From Avena insularis (Eukaryota; Streptophyta; Magnoliopsida; Poales; Poaceae): DNA of 64,000 nucleotides. The DNA lies in NCBI GenBank assembly GCA_023614405.1, contig CM042684.1, forward strand, positions 473,069,650 to 473,133,649, given 5' to 3'. The notes under the pieces were generated by a model, which had not been told where the DNA came from, made no database searches, and was given only the letters and a program-made list of their open reading frames with translations. Positions 21,236-32,087 of the stretch are shown here, piece by piece. The translations under genes were made by a program, and so were the position numbers. Numbering within the stretch: the stretch's first letter is position 1; each line of letters begins with the position of its first letter.

Positions 21236-22044
21236 TGTTGGGGGGATACCCCCGGGTAGGGTCACACCGGGGTATAAAGTCCGAGTTAGCCGAGGTATGG
21301 CAGGGTCAAAGCGAATGATGGCCGAGTTACCTCAAGGCAGGCCGAATCTTGGGGTAACCCGGACCAGGGGGTGTACACCTAGCTGAGTCTCATCCGACTT
21401 AAGTAGTAAGACGGATAGATAAATCTAACTTATATGCATGAACGGGTGTGGCCGGATCAACTATGATCCGGGTCATATCTAGCTTCTAGGAGAAGGAAGG
21501 AATCTCGCTGGTCAAAAGAAGCCCCGGTACGCACTGCATGAGCGAAGCGAACAAGGGCAGGACCACCGAGGCGTGGCCGATAGAGGTGATGACGCCCGTG
21601 TCGGCTGACGCAGGCGCCGCAGAGGCTCATGTAGCCTCTGCATGGGTGACGTGGGGGAAAAGCACCCCGGTCGGTTTGCTATTTTGGGAGGAGGCATATT
21701 CCCTGGAATATGCCTCCACGTATGCCCTAACGGGAGACCTAGCCACCCCTATATAAGGAGGGCTAGGGCCTCTGTAGAAGGGGCTAGGCTATTCTGCTTG
21801 GTTTTAGGTTCTAAGGGTCTATCTCTAGTTGGTCTTGTACGGGTTAACTGTGGGTGAGAGTAAGAGAGTTCCTTCTTCCTCCTCTCGCCAATACAGCTCT
21901 AGGAGCACTTGTAACCTTGGAAGTGAATCAAACACGAACCTTCTGTGTGGGGAATCACCTCACTATCCCTCCCTGGATTCCCCTAGTGCTATTAGTCCCC
22001 ACCTTTACCCTATCCATGGCATCTACCGTGACACCACCACGACA
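21236..22044 (+). repeat. Tat-1 3' LTR (809 bp)
   Basis: Starts TGTTGGGGGGATACCCCC, which is itself an inverted repeat, and ends CACCACGACA, where element A begins. Preceded by CTTCAGGGACTAA, a weak polypurine tract. It contains a TATA box at 21750. The 5' partner is outside the window, so the ends are inferred from TG…CA and from the junction. Confidence 0.72.
21750..21756 (+). promoter_or_regulatory. TATA box in the Tat-1 LTR
   Basis: TATATAAGGAGGGCTAGG lies at the position expected for the U3/R boundary. The Tat-2 and Tat-4 LTRs carry the matching CTATATAAAGGCTAGG. Confidence 0.7.
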
Positions 22045-23915
22045 GTTTCCTATTTTCATAATCTCTTTTTTTATTTTTTTTTTCTCTTTTTTCTCAATAT
22101 AGGACTCTTTTTTTATAAGAAGAATGCTTCATAGACAACTCATTATGGTTATGCTGCAGGTTTCCACCATGTCAGCATGGATTAGACCAGCGGCCCAGGT
22201 GTTTCTCTAACACATATACATAATTCCATGGACTTACAAGCTCCCCTTTCATTTCACACCAACGACATCCATAGACAAAAGAGCATGATATCAACTAGGT
22301 ACAAAGTACCAAGTGCAATGTTTAAAGTGTTCCCCATGACAGCATGGTTCTGCTAATTCCCAACAAATAAGTGCAAGCATATACAACATAGACGACACAA
22401 TGATTCAAGTTTATTAAGGGCAAGAAAAGTAAAGTGTGCCATCAAGTTCGTGAGAGCTCTAATCACTAGTTTTCTCATAACAAGTTTAATTTGGAAGGTA
22501 GATAAAAACATGAATATACTTGGAATAGCATATGCTAGTAGGTAGGTATGGTGGACTCTTTATAATAACTTGGTTTAGGGAGTTGGATGCATGAGTGGAA
22601 CTCATACTTGGTTGTGGAGGCTAGCAAAAGACTGGGAGCGACAAACTAAGAGAGCAATAATGGCCATAATCATGCAGAGCGACAAAACATCATTGATCAA
22701 AGCATAAAGTGATACTACAAGTTGAAAACTAAAGGATCATAAAGGCTATGGTGACTTGAGATAGTCATAACATGGTGTGAGCATACGCCAAGTCAACCCA
22801 AATAAAGCATCAAAGGAGAATACCACTATACTATGATTTAATATGCTAAAACAACGCATGATTCATCCAAGGCACATTAAGAAATCTCAATTGTTTATAA
22901 CAAGTCATGATACAGCAAATAATGCTAATCATAAAGCCAAAACAATATCAAGCATGGCATGACAGAGCATAGGCCACAGTCAAAAACAAGCTCTTTTTAC
23001 CACATAAGTATGAACTTTCCTACTCTTTTCCAAACCAAACCAAACTATTTGCAAACCAAAGTATGAAAGAGGGGGTCCAACCAATTTATTCAGAAAACTA
23101 AGCAAACGAAAGTAAACGAAAAACCAAAACAAAAACGAAAAAGAAGACGCTCTAAGAACAACACAACTGTGCATGAAACAATAAAAAATGAAGTGTTTGG
23201 AAGAGAGCTGGGATTTTTATTGATGAAGAAGGGGATGCCTTGGGCATCCCCAAGCTTTGACGCTTGTACTTCTTGGATATTTCTTGGGGTGACACGCGTG
23301 GCATCCCCAAGATTGAGCTTTAGTCCATCCTTCATCTCATTACTCATTCCTTCCATACACCTGAAATTTTTCCTTCATACAAAACTTCACACAATCTTTA
23401 TTAGCAACATTAGTGCACTCAAGATAAATAAGTCTTAAGGTTCAGTTCTAACACCAATAAACTTCCATTAGAACACTAGCTACTGTAGCACTTTCCTCAG
23501 AAAGCTCAATTGACCAAAAGAACTCAAAGAGGAACCAACAAGAAGCAAATGCAGAAAATGGCAGAAATCTGTCAAAACAGACCAGTAGGTAAAGACGAAT
23601 TTTTTCGAAGACCTTCTGTTGCTCAAATTAAAAAGTGTTGAACTAACGAAAGTTAGATAACAACCTGGGGCAGAAGCACAAAAATTCACGCCTCAAAAAG
23701 ACGTTCAGAGATTTTACACGAATGTTTACGGTGAAGCACAGAAATCTGTTTCGGGATAGCAACTTTCCCAATCATTACTTCTCTCTCATTAGAGGTTACT
23801 CTTGGCACAAAAAGCAAATAAAAGGATAAGGAGCGGTTATTACTGAGGTAATAACTTCCAAGACTCATCTAAAACTTTTGGGTTATCTCCTAATAAGTAC
23901 TTTTCTTTAACGCCT
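22045..23915 (-). other. Element A non-coding 3' region
   Basis: No coding sequence supported. The stretch 22109–22950 is collinear with 38668–39560 and 59215–59700. A 9-bp stem hairpin and a polypurine-like motif lie at 23231–23257. Confidence 0.7.
23231..23257 (-). other. Hairpin plus internal polypurine-like motif (element A)
   Basis: GGGGATGCC, loop TTG and GGCATCCCC form a perfect 9-bp stem (23231–23251). It overlaps, on the minus strand, AAGCTTGGGGATGCC (23257–23243), which closely matches the true polypurine tract of element B. The same arrangement occurs at 39861–39881. Confidence 0.7.
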
Positions 23916-24965
23916 TTAAGTTAGGCATGACAGTTTGAGAAGATGCTCACATAAAAAATATGAATTGAAGTAAAAGAGAGCATCAAGAAGCAAATTCAAA
24001 ACACATTTAAGTCTAACCCACTTCCTATGCATAGGAATCTTGTAAGAAAATAAATCAAACAAGCACATAGTAACAAGAATGGGTAGATAAAACAAGAGCA
24101 ACTTCAAAACTTTCAGCACATAGAGAAGTGTTTCATTACCATGAAAACTTCTACAACCATATTTTCCTCTCTCATAATAATTTTCAGTAGACTCATGAAT
24201 AAACTCAACAATATAACTATCACATAAAGCATGATTTTCATGATCTACAAACACTAGAGCTTTATTATAAATATTTTCAAAAGAATCTGCAGGAACATGA
24301 CATTCGTCCTCCTTTGGTAAGCATGGGGGACAATCAAATAATGTAAGGGGTAAAGAGTTACTCTCATTAGAAGGTAGGGATGGGTAGATCCATTCTTCCT
24401 CCTCTTGATCATCACTCTCCTCCTCTTTTTCATCCAATGAGCTTCTAGTTTCAGCAATTTCTTCTTCCATAGGCTCCTGCAAGGCACTAGTCTCTTCCAT
24501 TGGTGGAGAACATCTATTAAGATATCCAAGAATATAGCCATTTTCTACCTTGTAATTATCAAAGCAAAATTTAAGTATATCATAAACCTCATATTTATAA
24601 GGTGAATCATCAGTATTTTCAAGCAAACTAGCAAGTTCAAATGCACCCTTCCAAGCAATAAATTCTTCAATTTGTTCCACATCATAAAAGTCATAATTTC
24701 CTTTAACATAAGAAGATATGGTAACATTATCATTATACTCACATTGAAAAGGGAGGTGTTTATACCTCCTACAACAACAAGATTTATCAAAGCAATAAGT
24801 AACATTGTAAGTAGAGCACACGTTTCTAGCAATGGTATTCAATTTATCAATTTGTTCCCATAAGTGTTTCCCTTTTTGTGACAAGCGGTGCTCCTTATAA
24901 TAATATTTTTGTTCTTCCGTGAACCCACCATGCCAATAAGATTCAGTTTCAAAGAAACCAACCAT
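23916..24965 (-). CDS. Element A ORF, 349 aa, with C-terminal hydrophobic domain
   Basis: Uninterrupted 349-codon frame. It has no Retrotrans_gag or zinc-knuckle signature. The N-terminal half is Tyr/Cys-rich, including CFDKSCCCRRYKH. The middle (about residues 165–200) is strongly acidic (EEEIAETRSSLDEKEEESDD). The last 100 residues carry CDSYIVEFIHE, YYERGKYG, two hydrophobic stretches (LLYVLKVLKLLLFYLPILVT and LNLLLDALFYFNSYFLCEHL) and HRKWVRLK. This C-terminal module recurs in elements B and C, so it is conserved family sequence. Function not recognised; the hydrophobic stretches could be membrane segments. Confidence 0.75.
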   Translation of the reverse strand: MVGFFETESYWHGGFTEEQKYYYKEHRLSQKGKHLWEQIDKLNTIARNVCSTYNVTYCFDKSCCCRRYKHLPFQCEYNDNVTISSYVKGNYDFYDVEQIEEFIAWKGAFELASLLENTDDSPYKYEVYDILKFCFDNYKVENGYILGYLNRCSPPMEETSALQEPMEEEIAETRSSLDEKEEESDDQEEEEWIYPSLPSNESNSLPLTLFDCPPCLPKEDECHVPADSFENIYNKALVFVDHENHALCDSYIVEFIHESTENYYERGKYGCRSFHGNETLLYVLKVLKLLLFYLPILVTMCLFDLFSYKIPMHRKWVRLKCVLNLLLDALFYFNSYFLCEHLLKLSCLT

Positions 24966-25164
24966 TGATAGGAAGCATCACAAAGCAAGGTTAATAGACT
25001 AACAACTATAGGAGACTTAATTTTTTTGTGTTTTCAATAAAGAAAGCAAACTAGTAGAACTAATTTTTTTTGTTTTTGATAAAGAAAAAAGAAACTAAGC
25101 AAAAAAAAATAACAAAGTAAAGAGATTGGTTATGAGGGACTCCCCTTGTGAAGATGTCCTTGAC

Positions 25165-25181
25165 TCCCCGGCAACGTCGCC
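25165..25181 (-). other. Primer binding site of element A, tRNA-Asp type
   Basis: The minus strand reads TGGCGACGTTGCCGGGGA, 12 bases after the 5' LTR. It matches the complement of the tRNA-Asp 3' end (TGGCGCCGTTGCCGGGGA) with one mismatch. Confidence 0.8.
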
Positions 25182-25193
25182 AAAAAAATAGCT

Positions 25194-26612
25194 TGATGTC
25201 TACGCACTTCTATTCTTGTAGACAGTTGTTGGGCCTCCAAGTGCAGAGGTTTGTAGAACAGTAGCAAGTTTTCCCTTAAGTGGATTACCCATGGTTTATC
25301 AAACTCAGGGAGGAAGTGGTCAAATGTATTCCCTCTCAAGCAATCCTGCAATCAAGATACAATAAGTCTCTTGTGTCCCCAACACACCCAATACACTTGT
25401 TAGGTGTATAGGTGCACTAGTTCGGTGAAGAGATAGTGAAATACAGGTGGTATAGATAATTATAAGTGGTAACGGTGATAGAAGACAGCTTGATGGCGTG
25501 GAAAAGACTAAAGTAAAACTGAAATAAAGATGGAAGCAAGCAAACATGTAACAGATCTAATTGCAAACAGTGTTTCAATGCTTAGAAACAAGGCCTAGGG
25601 ATCATACTTTCACTAGTGAACACTCTCATATAAATATCTTCTCTTTATGATACTACTCTTAACTACTCTCCGATTGAACACTCTAATCGATGGTAGGGCT
25701 ATAATAGCACACCTCAAAGTCCATCTTTCCCATCTAGAAAACCCCACACTGTCATCTTTGAGTACTAGATGAGTCCAACAAACACCACAATTTCATAAAG
25801 ACATCCAACTCCAAATATAACTCATAACAAGTATTTGTAATCTCTAGCCTAAGTGCCACCATGGTGTGCATGCTATCACTTTCACACACATGGGGAGAGC
25901 AGAGATCTATTAAAGCACTTGAGTAGCAAGGTAGATCTATAGATTACAAGCTCATGATCTCAATAAGATCATGCATAGAGAGAGAGAGATGAACACATAG
26001 CTACCGGTAGAACCCTTAGCCTCGAAAGAGAACTACTCCCTCCTCATCATGGGAATCAGCAAGGGTGATGGAGATGGTGGTGGAGATCGATGGAGATGGC
26101 TCCGGGGGCACTTCCCCGTCCCGGCAGGGTGCCGGAACAGAGGCTTTCTGTCCCACGAATCTCCCCTTCAATGGCGGCGGCACTGCGGAACTTTTCATGG
26201 CTGGAGGCTTGATTATTTAGGGTTTTCGCATCAGGGGCTTCTTATAGGCAAAAGGGCAAGGTCAGTGGATGTCGGAGGGGCCCACACCACCTGGTGGCAT
26301 GGCCAGGGTGGACTCGTGCCACCCTATGGTGTGGCTGGCCCTGGCCCCTCTCCGTCTCGTCTTCTGGCTCCGTGTTCCCCTCGGTAAAATATTGACTTTG
26401 GCTTTTGTCCCGTCCAATTCCGAGAATATTCATTTTTTGACTTTCTGGAACCAAAAACAGTAGAAAACAGGCAACTGGCACTTTGGCATCTTGTTAATAG
26501 GTTAGTTCCAGAAAATCTATGAAAAGTACTCTAGAGTTGGAACAAAACACAAGAAAATAGATAAAACCAAGCATGGAACATAAAAAATTATGGATACGTT
26601 AGCAACGTATCA
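25194..26612 (-). repeat. Element A 5' LTR (1,419 bp)
   Basis: The minus strand starts TGATACGTTGCTAACG and ends GTAGACATCA before the primer site. Homologous over its length to 43317–44674. Outside its right edge lies AAGCT (26613–26617), the presumed target duplication; its partner is off the window. Confidence 0.88.
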
Positions 26613-27576
26613 AAGCTAAAGAACATAAAAGGCGTCCAGCAGTTGGCTGGGAAAATCGCAGTGCTCAGTCAATTCATCAGTCGAATGGGCAAAAAGGAAC
26701 TGCCCTTCTACCAACTTCTCCGTAAAGCAGACAAGTTCGAGTGGGCAGACGAAGTGCAAGAAGCATTCGAAGACCTCAAGCGTCTACTATCCACCTCGCC
26801 AGTATTGGTCACGCCTCGTGAAAAGGAGCCACTATTGCTATACATCTCTGCCACCAACCAGGTGGTCAGCACTGTGCTCGTGGTGGAGCGAGCCGAAGAA
26901 AATAAAGTCCATGGGGTTCAGCGCCCAGTATACTACCTCAGCAAGGTGCTCACGCCAACAAAGCAGCAGTACCCGCACTACCAGAAGCTGGCGTATAACA
27001 TCTTTATGACAGCCAGGTGACTGTGCCACTACTTCCAGGAGCACCCAATCGTGGTGGTAAATGACTCCTCACTCGGGCATATACTCAATAATCCTGACGC
27101 CACTGGACGAGTCGAGCTCTAGGGAATCGAACTGTCTCCACGAGACATCACATATGAGAAGCACGGCGCGATCAAATCGCAAGTTCTCCTGGACTTCCTC
27201 GTGCACTGGATGGAGAACCAGCTCCCCGATAAGCCAGACATGTCCTACCTGTGGACAATGCACTTCGGCGGGTCCAAGCGACAGGACGGAGCAGGCGCAG
27301 GTGTCATACTGACGTCGCCCCAAGGAGACAAGATGAAGTATGTTCTGCGAATGCAGTTCATAGCCTCCAACAACGAAGCTGAATACGAAGCCTTGGTCCA
27401 TGGAATGCGGATGGCGAAATCCGATGGCGCCAAGAGACTTGTCATCTACGGCGACTCCAAACTGGTGGTCAACCAAACAATGCACGAGTGCGACACCCTG
27501 AGCGACAACATGATTGCCTACCGTGACCTCTGAGACACACTCGAGGGAGACTTCGACGACTGCGAGCTACGACACG
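26613..27576 (+). pseudogene. pol: Tat-2 pol: connection, RNase H, archaeal-type RNase H (first part)
   Basis: One frame from 26616 reads LKNIKGVQQLAGKIAVLSQF, the end of the reverse transcriptase connection, then a Gypsy RNase H whose LLYISATN lacks the usual catalytic aspartate. In-frame stops are at 27018–27020 (TGA), about 27121 (TAG in VEL*GIELSP, a former tryptophan) and 27531–27533 (TGA). The second RNase H has HFGGSK where active copies have HFDGSK, so its first catalytic aspartate is lost; AEYEALVHG and YGDSKLVVNQ remain. The frame stops at the solo LTR at 27577 and resumes at 29180. Confidence 0.88.
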
Positions 27577-29179
27577 TGATGAACCAAAATATATTGAGCT
27601 CGTTGGGGAACCAGAAGAGGAAGGTATGATGAGCACAGCAACAATTTTTCCCTCAGTTATGAAACCAAGGTTATCAATCCAGTAGGAGCAAGGAAACACC
27701 CCAAAGGTGTTGCTAGCTGAGCCTTGGCAGGGCGCACTACTGGTGCTAGTAGCAACATGGAGACCTACACAACACAACCATAGAACTTTGCCCCCAACTT
27801 GCAATGAGGTTGTCAACCTCATCGGTTTTGCTGAAAACAAAGGATTTAACGTATCGAGTGGAATAAAGTAATAGTTTACAGAAAGTAAACACAAAACAGC
27901 AAACAGTTGATTGTAGATTGATGGTAAAAGAAAGCACAGGGGTCCATAGTTCACTAGTGGTGGCTCTCCTTAAGATAGATAACATGTTGGGTGAACAAAT
28001 TATAGCGGGGCAATTGACAAACATCGAGAAAGCAATACATGCATATACTAATCATCTTGACTCCTTTGAGACTTGATTGGGTATTACAACATTATACATA
28101 GACCGCCATCTAGCTGCATCTATGACTAATAATCCACCTTTACGTTATCATCCAAACCCACTCCAGTATTAAGTTGCAAGCAATAGATAATTGCATTACG
28201 AATAGCGTGTAAAGTAAACAAGACGATTGTTCTATGAACAAAGGATTGTTGTTTTCTCCCTAGTAGCAACAGCACATCTAGTACCTTAGAGATTTCTGTC
28301 ACTTCCCTAGATTACTAGAGGCATGAACCCACTATCGAGCATAAATACTAACTCTTGGACTTGCTAGCATATACTTGGCCAAGATAGCTACTAACAACGG
28401 AAAGCATGCAAGATCACAAATAACAAAGACATGATAGAATCATAATCAATCTGAAATAGCATCTCAATATCCATCGGATCCCCGCAAACACAACATGCAG
28501 AATTACAAATAGACGATCTTGATCATGAACGGAGCTCACAAGATCTACACATGATAGCACAAAGGAGGAGAACCAGCCATCTAGCTACTACATGGACCTG
28601 TAGTCCAGAGATGAACTACTCACGCATCACACCGGAGACTTGCATGGTGATGAAGAAGGCCTCTAGGGTGAATTCCCCTCTCCGGTAGGGTGCCGGGAAG
28701 AGCTTCAGATCCCTCCCGGTCTAGGGATGGAGATGATGGCGGCTACAGTGTCTTCCGTGAAATTTTGATCGGGTCCTTAGGGTTTCTGTATCGGAGGCAT
28801 CTTATAGTCGGAAGGGGAGGCCGAGGGGGTGCCTGGGCTGGCCACACTACCCCCTAGCGCGGCCAGGCCTAGCCCGCGTGGCCAGGTGGTGTGGCCGCCC
28901 TCTGGCCCCTCTCCATCTCGTATTCTGGCTCCGTGTGTCCCTCAGTGAAAAACTGACTTTGGCTTTTGTCCCGTCCAATTTCGAGAATATTCATTTTCTG
29001 ACTTTCCTAGAACCAAAAACAGCAGAAAACAGGCAGCTGGCACTGTGGCTCTTTGTTAATAGGTTAGTCCAAGAAATCATATGAAAAGTACTCCAAAGTG
29101 TGGACAAAACATAAGAAAGTAGATAAAACCAAGCATGGAACATCAAAAATTATGGATACGTTAGCAACGTATCAACACA
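27572..29179 (-). mobile_element. Solo LTR (1,598 bp) in Tat-2 RNase H
   Basis: The minus strand starts TGATACGTTGCTAACG (29174) and ends GGTTCATCA (27577). It is flanked by ACACG (27572–27576) and ACACA (29175–29179), a target duplication with one change. Removing 27577–29179 (1,603 bp) restores the pol frame exactly (LRH–IGHESNEEAD), which confirms both borders. No interior remains, so it is the product of LTR–LTR recombination. The LTR family is related to, but distinct from, that of element A. Confidence 0.85.
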
Positions 29180-30669
29180 TTGGTCACGAAAGCAATGAGG
29201 AGGCAGACATACTCACCAACATCGGTTCCACATGTGCCCCAATGCCACCTGGAGTATTTCTAGAGCACATCTGCAAACGCTCAATCAAACCCAAGGCTTC
29301 CGCGAAGAAGACAAGCACGCCAACAGACTCGGGGGCTACGACACCCAACGAGCCAATGGCACTCGATGACACGGAGCCAGACACATGACTCGAAGGTCCC
29401 ATGGAGGTCATGATGATCGAGTCATCCTGGACACAATCATATGTTACATACTTGCTCAGCAAAAGGTTACCAGATGACCTGACTGATGTGCGTCATATAG
29501 CGCGATGATCCAAGGCATTCGCCCTTATCAATGGCAAACTATACAAGCGGAGCATCACAGGAGTTCTTTAGTGGTGCGTCTCCAACAGGGACGGAAGATC
29601 CATCCTCCTCGACATACACGAAGGCACTTGCAGGCACCACGCTGGCAGTCGCGCTCTCGTCGCCAAAGCTCTACGAGCTGGATTCTACTGGCCAACGGCC
29701 ATGTGTGATTCCAAGGACATCATCCAGCGCTGCAACGCTTGCTAGCGATTCGCAGATAAACCACACACACCTGGTGTAGAGCTTAGACCAATACCAGTGG
29801 CTTGGCCCTTCGCACAATTGGGACTCAACATGGTCGGCAAGCTCCCTAGATCCTCGCGAGGAGGATCTGTCTACCTCCTAGTCGCGGTCGACAAGTTCAC
29901 CAAGTGGATCGAGGCCATGCCGGTGATGAATCAATCAGGGGCTAGGGTTGTCAAGTTCTTCGAGTCCATTGTCTTCCGCTTCGGGGTGCCACATAGCATC
30001 ATCATGGACAATAGGACAAACTTCACCTCCAAGGAGTTCCAAGAATTCTGCGAGAACCTGGGAATAAACATCATCTACGCCTCGGTGGCCCATCTTCAGA
30101 CCAACGGTCAAGTCAAAAAGTCCAACGGCCTCATCTGCGGCGGAATCAAGAAAAGGCTCCTCCGGCCACTCGAACAAGCTGCTAGGTGCTGGCCAGATGA
30201 GCTACAATCGGTACTTTGGAGCCTGTGCACAACTCCAAACAGCGCCACAGGCTACACTCCGTTCTTCATGGTGCACGGTGTTGAAGTGGTACTACCCGCA
30301 GAAGTACGCTACAAAGCCCCGCGGGTGGTTGCATACAGCGAGAAAGAGTTAACTCTCGCACTCGAAGAATCCGTCGACCTCCTCGATAAGGCACGCGATA
30401 TTGCAGCGGAGAGATCCACGATCTACCAGCAGAACCTCCGCAACTACCACAGCAGAAGGCTACGCCCCAGATCCTTCATCGAAGGAGACCTGGTCCTGTG
30501 ACTGAAGCAACAAGGTCATCTCAAGTTCGAGTCCCCTTGGGAAGGACCTTACGTGATTACTGAAGTAATCCCAGGTGGCGCCTATCGCCTTAAGGATTTC
30601 AAGAGGAGAGTTGCATACTCCAACCCCTAGAACATCGCACAACTGCGTTGTTTCTACCCTTGGATGTTT
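29175..30669 (+). pseudogene. pol: Tat-2 RNase H tail and integrase with altered catalytic residues
   Basis: A single frame runs from the RNase H end (ESNEEADILTNIG, 29180) through the linker (LLSKRLPDDLTDVRHIAR, then TGA) to integrase. The zinc region reads HEGTCRHHAGSR … CNAC followed by TAG (29743–29745). The core shows GLNMVG where the first Asp is Asn, IIMDNRTNF with the second Asp kept, and NGQVKKSN where the Glu is Lys. Two of three catalytic residues are therefore lost. The C-terminal part ends GDLVL with TGA at 30499–30501, then WEGPYVITEVIPGG in frame and TAG at 30628–30630. A dead integrase, unlike the intact core in Tat-1. Confidence 0.9.
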
Positions 30670-31094
30670 TTACTTTACAAATAAGGCTATTCAGCCAGGG
30701 TACTTAGCGACACATTGTACCTCGTGATATTCTACGAATAAATAAAGCTAAGTGCCCCAAACCCTGTGTTTTTTTCGCTTTCCTTGCAATTATTTTACTC
30801 GGGGGCTGCGCCACCCTTTACATCTTGTTCCACGAGCAACACAGTATCCTGAGTAGCTGACGCACTACCAATAAAACCCTTGATAAACACCAACCCAGCT
30901 GCAACGCACCTGACAGGTTGGCAAGGTGCTGAGATATATACATGTTAGGCTAACGAAAAGGACCTGTATCTTACAATACACACGAAAAATACAAGCTAGC
31001 AAGCTCTTTAAACACTAATGGGTATCAAACACACCCAACACAATCATATAAATTTTACAACACTTACACATCTCTATGAAGGATATAAACTACA
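30670..31094 (+). other. Tat-2 spacer after pol
   Basis: No coding sequence seen. It contains an ACTCGGGGGCTGCGCC purine motif near 30798, similar to the polypurine tract. Confidence 0.6.
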
Positions 31095-31921
31095 CTAGTG
31101 TTGCAAAAGAAGAACATTTGTTTGATCTTCAAAGAAGTCGATGATATCTTCAGCCAGCCGATCAACCGCCTGGTAGTGTGGGACCATGTTCCAGGTCATC
31201 CCCTCCGGCGGCGGCGGCCCAGCGGCAACAACCGTGACATCCACATCTAGGCGATGCAATCGAACAAGCGCCAACGCAGCCTTAGCACCTGCGACCATAT
31301 GCTGGCGCACGTACTCGCGGACCGCGCTGATATCTTGAAACTTCTTCAGCAAAGCCAGCAAGTTTGATGGCACCACATCCAGAGGAAACATTGCTTGGAA
31401 GATGTGCCTAAGGCATGGCTATGCCTTCTTCACACACTGAATCACTCGCGAGGCATGATCCTGCATCATTGCCAACGCGACTGCACAATCATGATCCACC
31501 CAGAAGTAACTGCTAGCCTGCATCTGCTCCTGGGTCATATTATGCAGGCGAATGGCAACCCGATCCCTCTCATCCTGCGGATGACGAGCGCTAACAACTA
31601 CAAGAAGCAAGACCAAAGTATAAGACAAGGCATCACCGCGAATGGCTAAAGAAGGGATAAGAAGACAGAGAGCTAACACTTAAATTGCTCGTTCAACTGT
31701 GCAACTTCATCTAGGAGATACTTCTCGCGAGCGGTGGCCTTCTCAGCTTTTGACTTCCACACATCCGCGTTACCGCGGATCATGGGCAACTCACGCTCCA
31801 ACTGCTTTATACGGTTGCACAGTCGCGAGAGCAATGACAGCTCCTCCACCTTTGAATGCGGTTGCGCTACAGTTTCATCGGTGGAAGGAGAGTCATGAGG
31901 ATCACTCGAAGGACCACTCAA
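31095..31921 (-). pseudogene. Tat-2 second antisense module: coiled coil plus helical tail
   Basis: The minus-strand exon 31921–31683 reads STDETVAQPHSKVEELSLL and a coiled coil (IKQLERELPMIRGNADVW … LLDEVAQLNEQF). After a probable intron ending …TGTTAG near 31592, the second exon reads ARHPQDERDRVAIRL … SSYFWVDHDCAVALA. It then runs through one TAG to MFPLDVVPSNLLALLKKFQD … GAKAALALVRLH, ending DFFEDQTNVLLLQH at 31095. This repeats the coiled-coil-then-tail architecture of the larger antisense gene just upstream (32088–36329), so it may be a duplicated 3' half or a second gene. Function unknown. Confidence 0.62.
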
Positions 31922-32087
31922 AGGACCCTATTACAACCAAGAAAGAGGCAAATGAGACCAATCATACACTGATAAAAAGGAGGAGTGCATTCAAATTCGA
32001 TAAAAGTGTCAATAGGGACACACCCCAACAAAACACGATTTAGCAAACGGGAAGCTACACTATTACATATGGCAGCTAGGGCGTGCT

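Larger units (their letters stand above)
1..22044 (+). mobile_element. Tat-lineage Ty3/Gypsy retrotransposon (Tat-1), 5' truncated by window
   Basis: Reading rightwards: reverse transcriptase, RNase H, a second archaeal-type RNase H, integrase without a chromodomain, a long region with a gene on the opposite strand, and a 3' LTR (21236–22044). Dual RNase H plus an antisense gene between pol and the 3' LTR is the known layout of the Tat lineage (Grande/RIRE2/Retand group). The 5' LTR, gag and protease lie left of the window. A 12.1-kb LARD is nested at 3781–15923. The right flank is gag-only element A, whose expected 3' end is missing at this junction, so I infer that Tat-1 inserted into element A. 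The target duplication cannot be checked because the left junction is outside. Confidence 0.88.
22045..26612 (-). mobile_element. Gag-only Gypsy element A (5' LTR and part of interior)
   Basis: On the minus strand the order is 5' LTR (26612–25194), primer site, an open reading frame (24965–23916) and a non-coding 3' region to 22045. There the sequence stops abruptly at the Tat-1 LTR, without its own polypurine tract or 3' LTR. The interior is clearly homologous to 38668–43316 (element B) and 59215–63083 (element C), with no reverse transcriptase or integrase in any of them. The right edge enters Tat-2 pol, so element A is inserted in Tat-2 and Tat-1 probably in element A. It resembles the Sabrina-type non-autonomous Gypsy elements of Triticeae; that name is a guess from memory. 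Confidence 0.85.

Noticed and set aside
23916..24965. Envelope gene in element A
   Set aside because: Hydrophobic stretches exist, but there is no signal peptide, cleavage site or separate env position. In element C the same module is the C-terminus of Gag.
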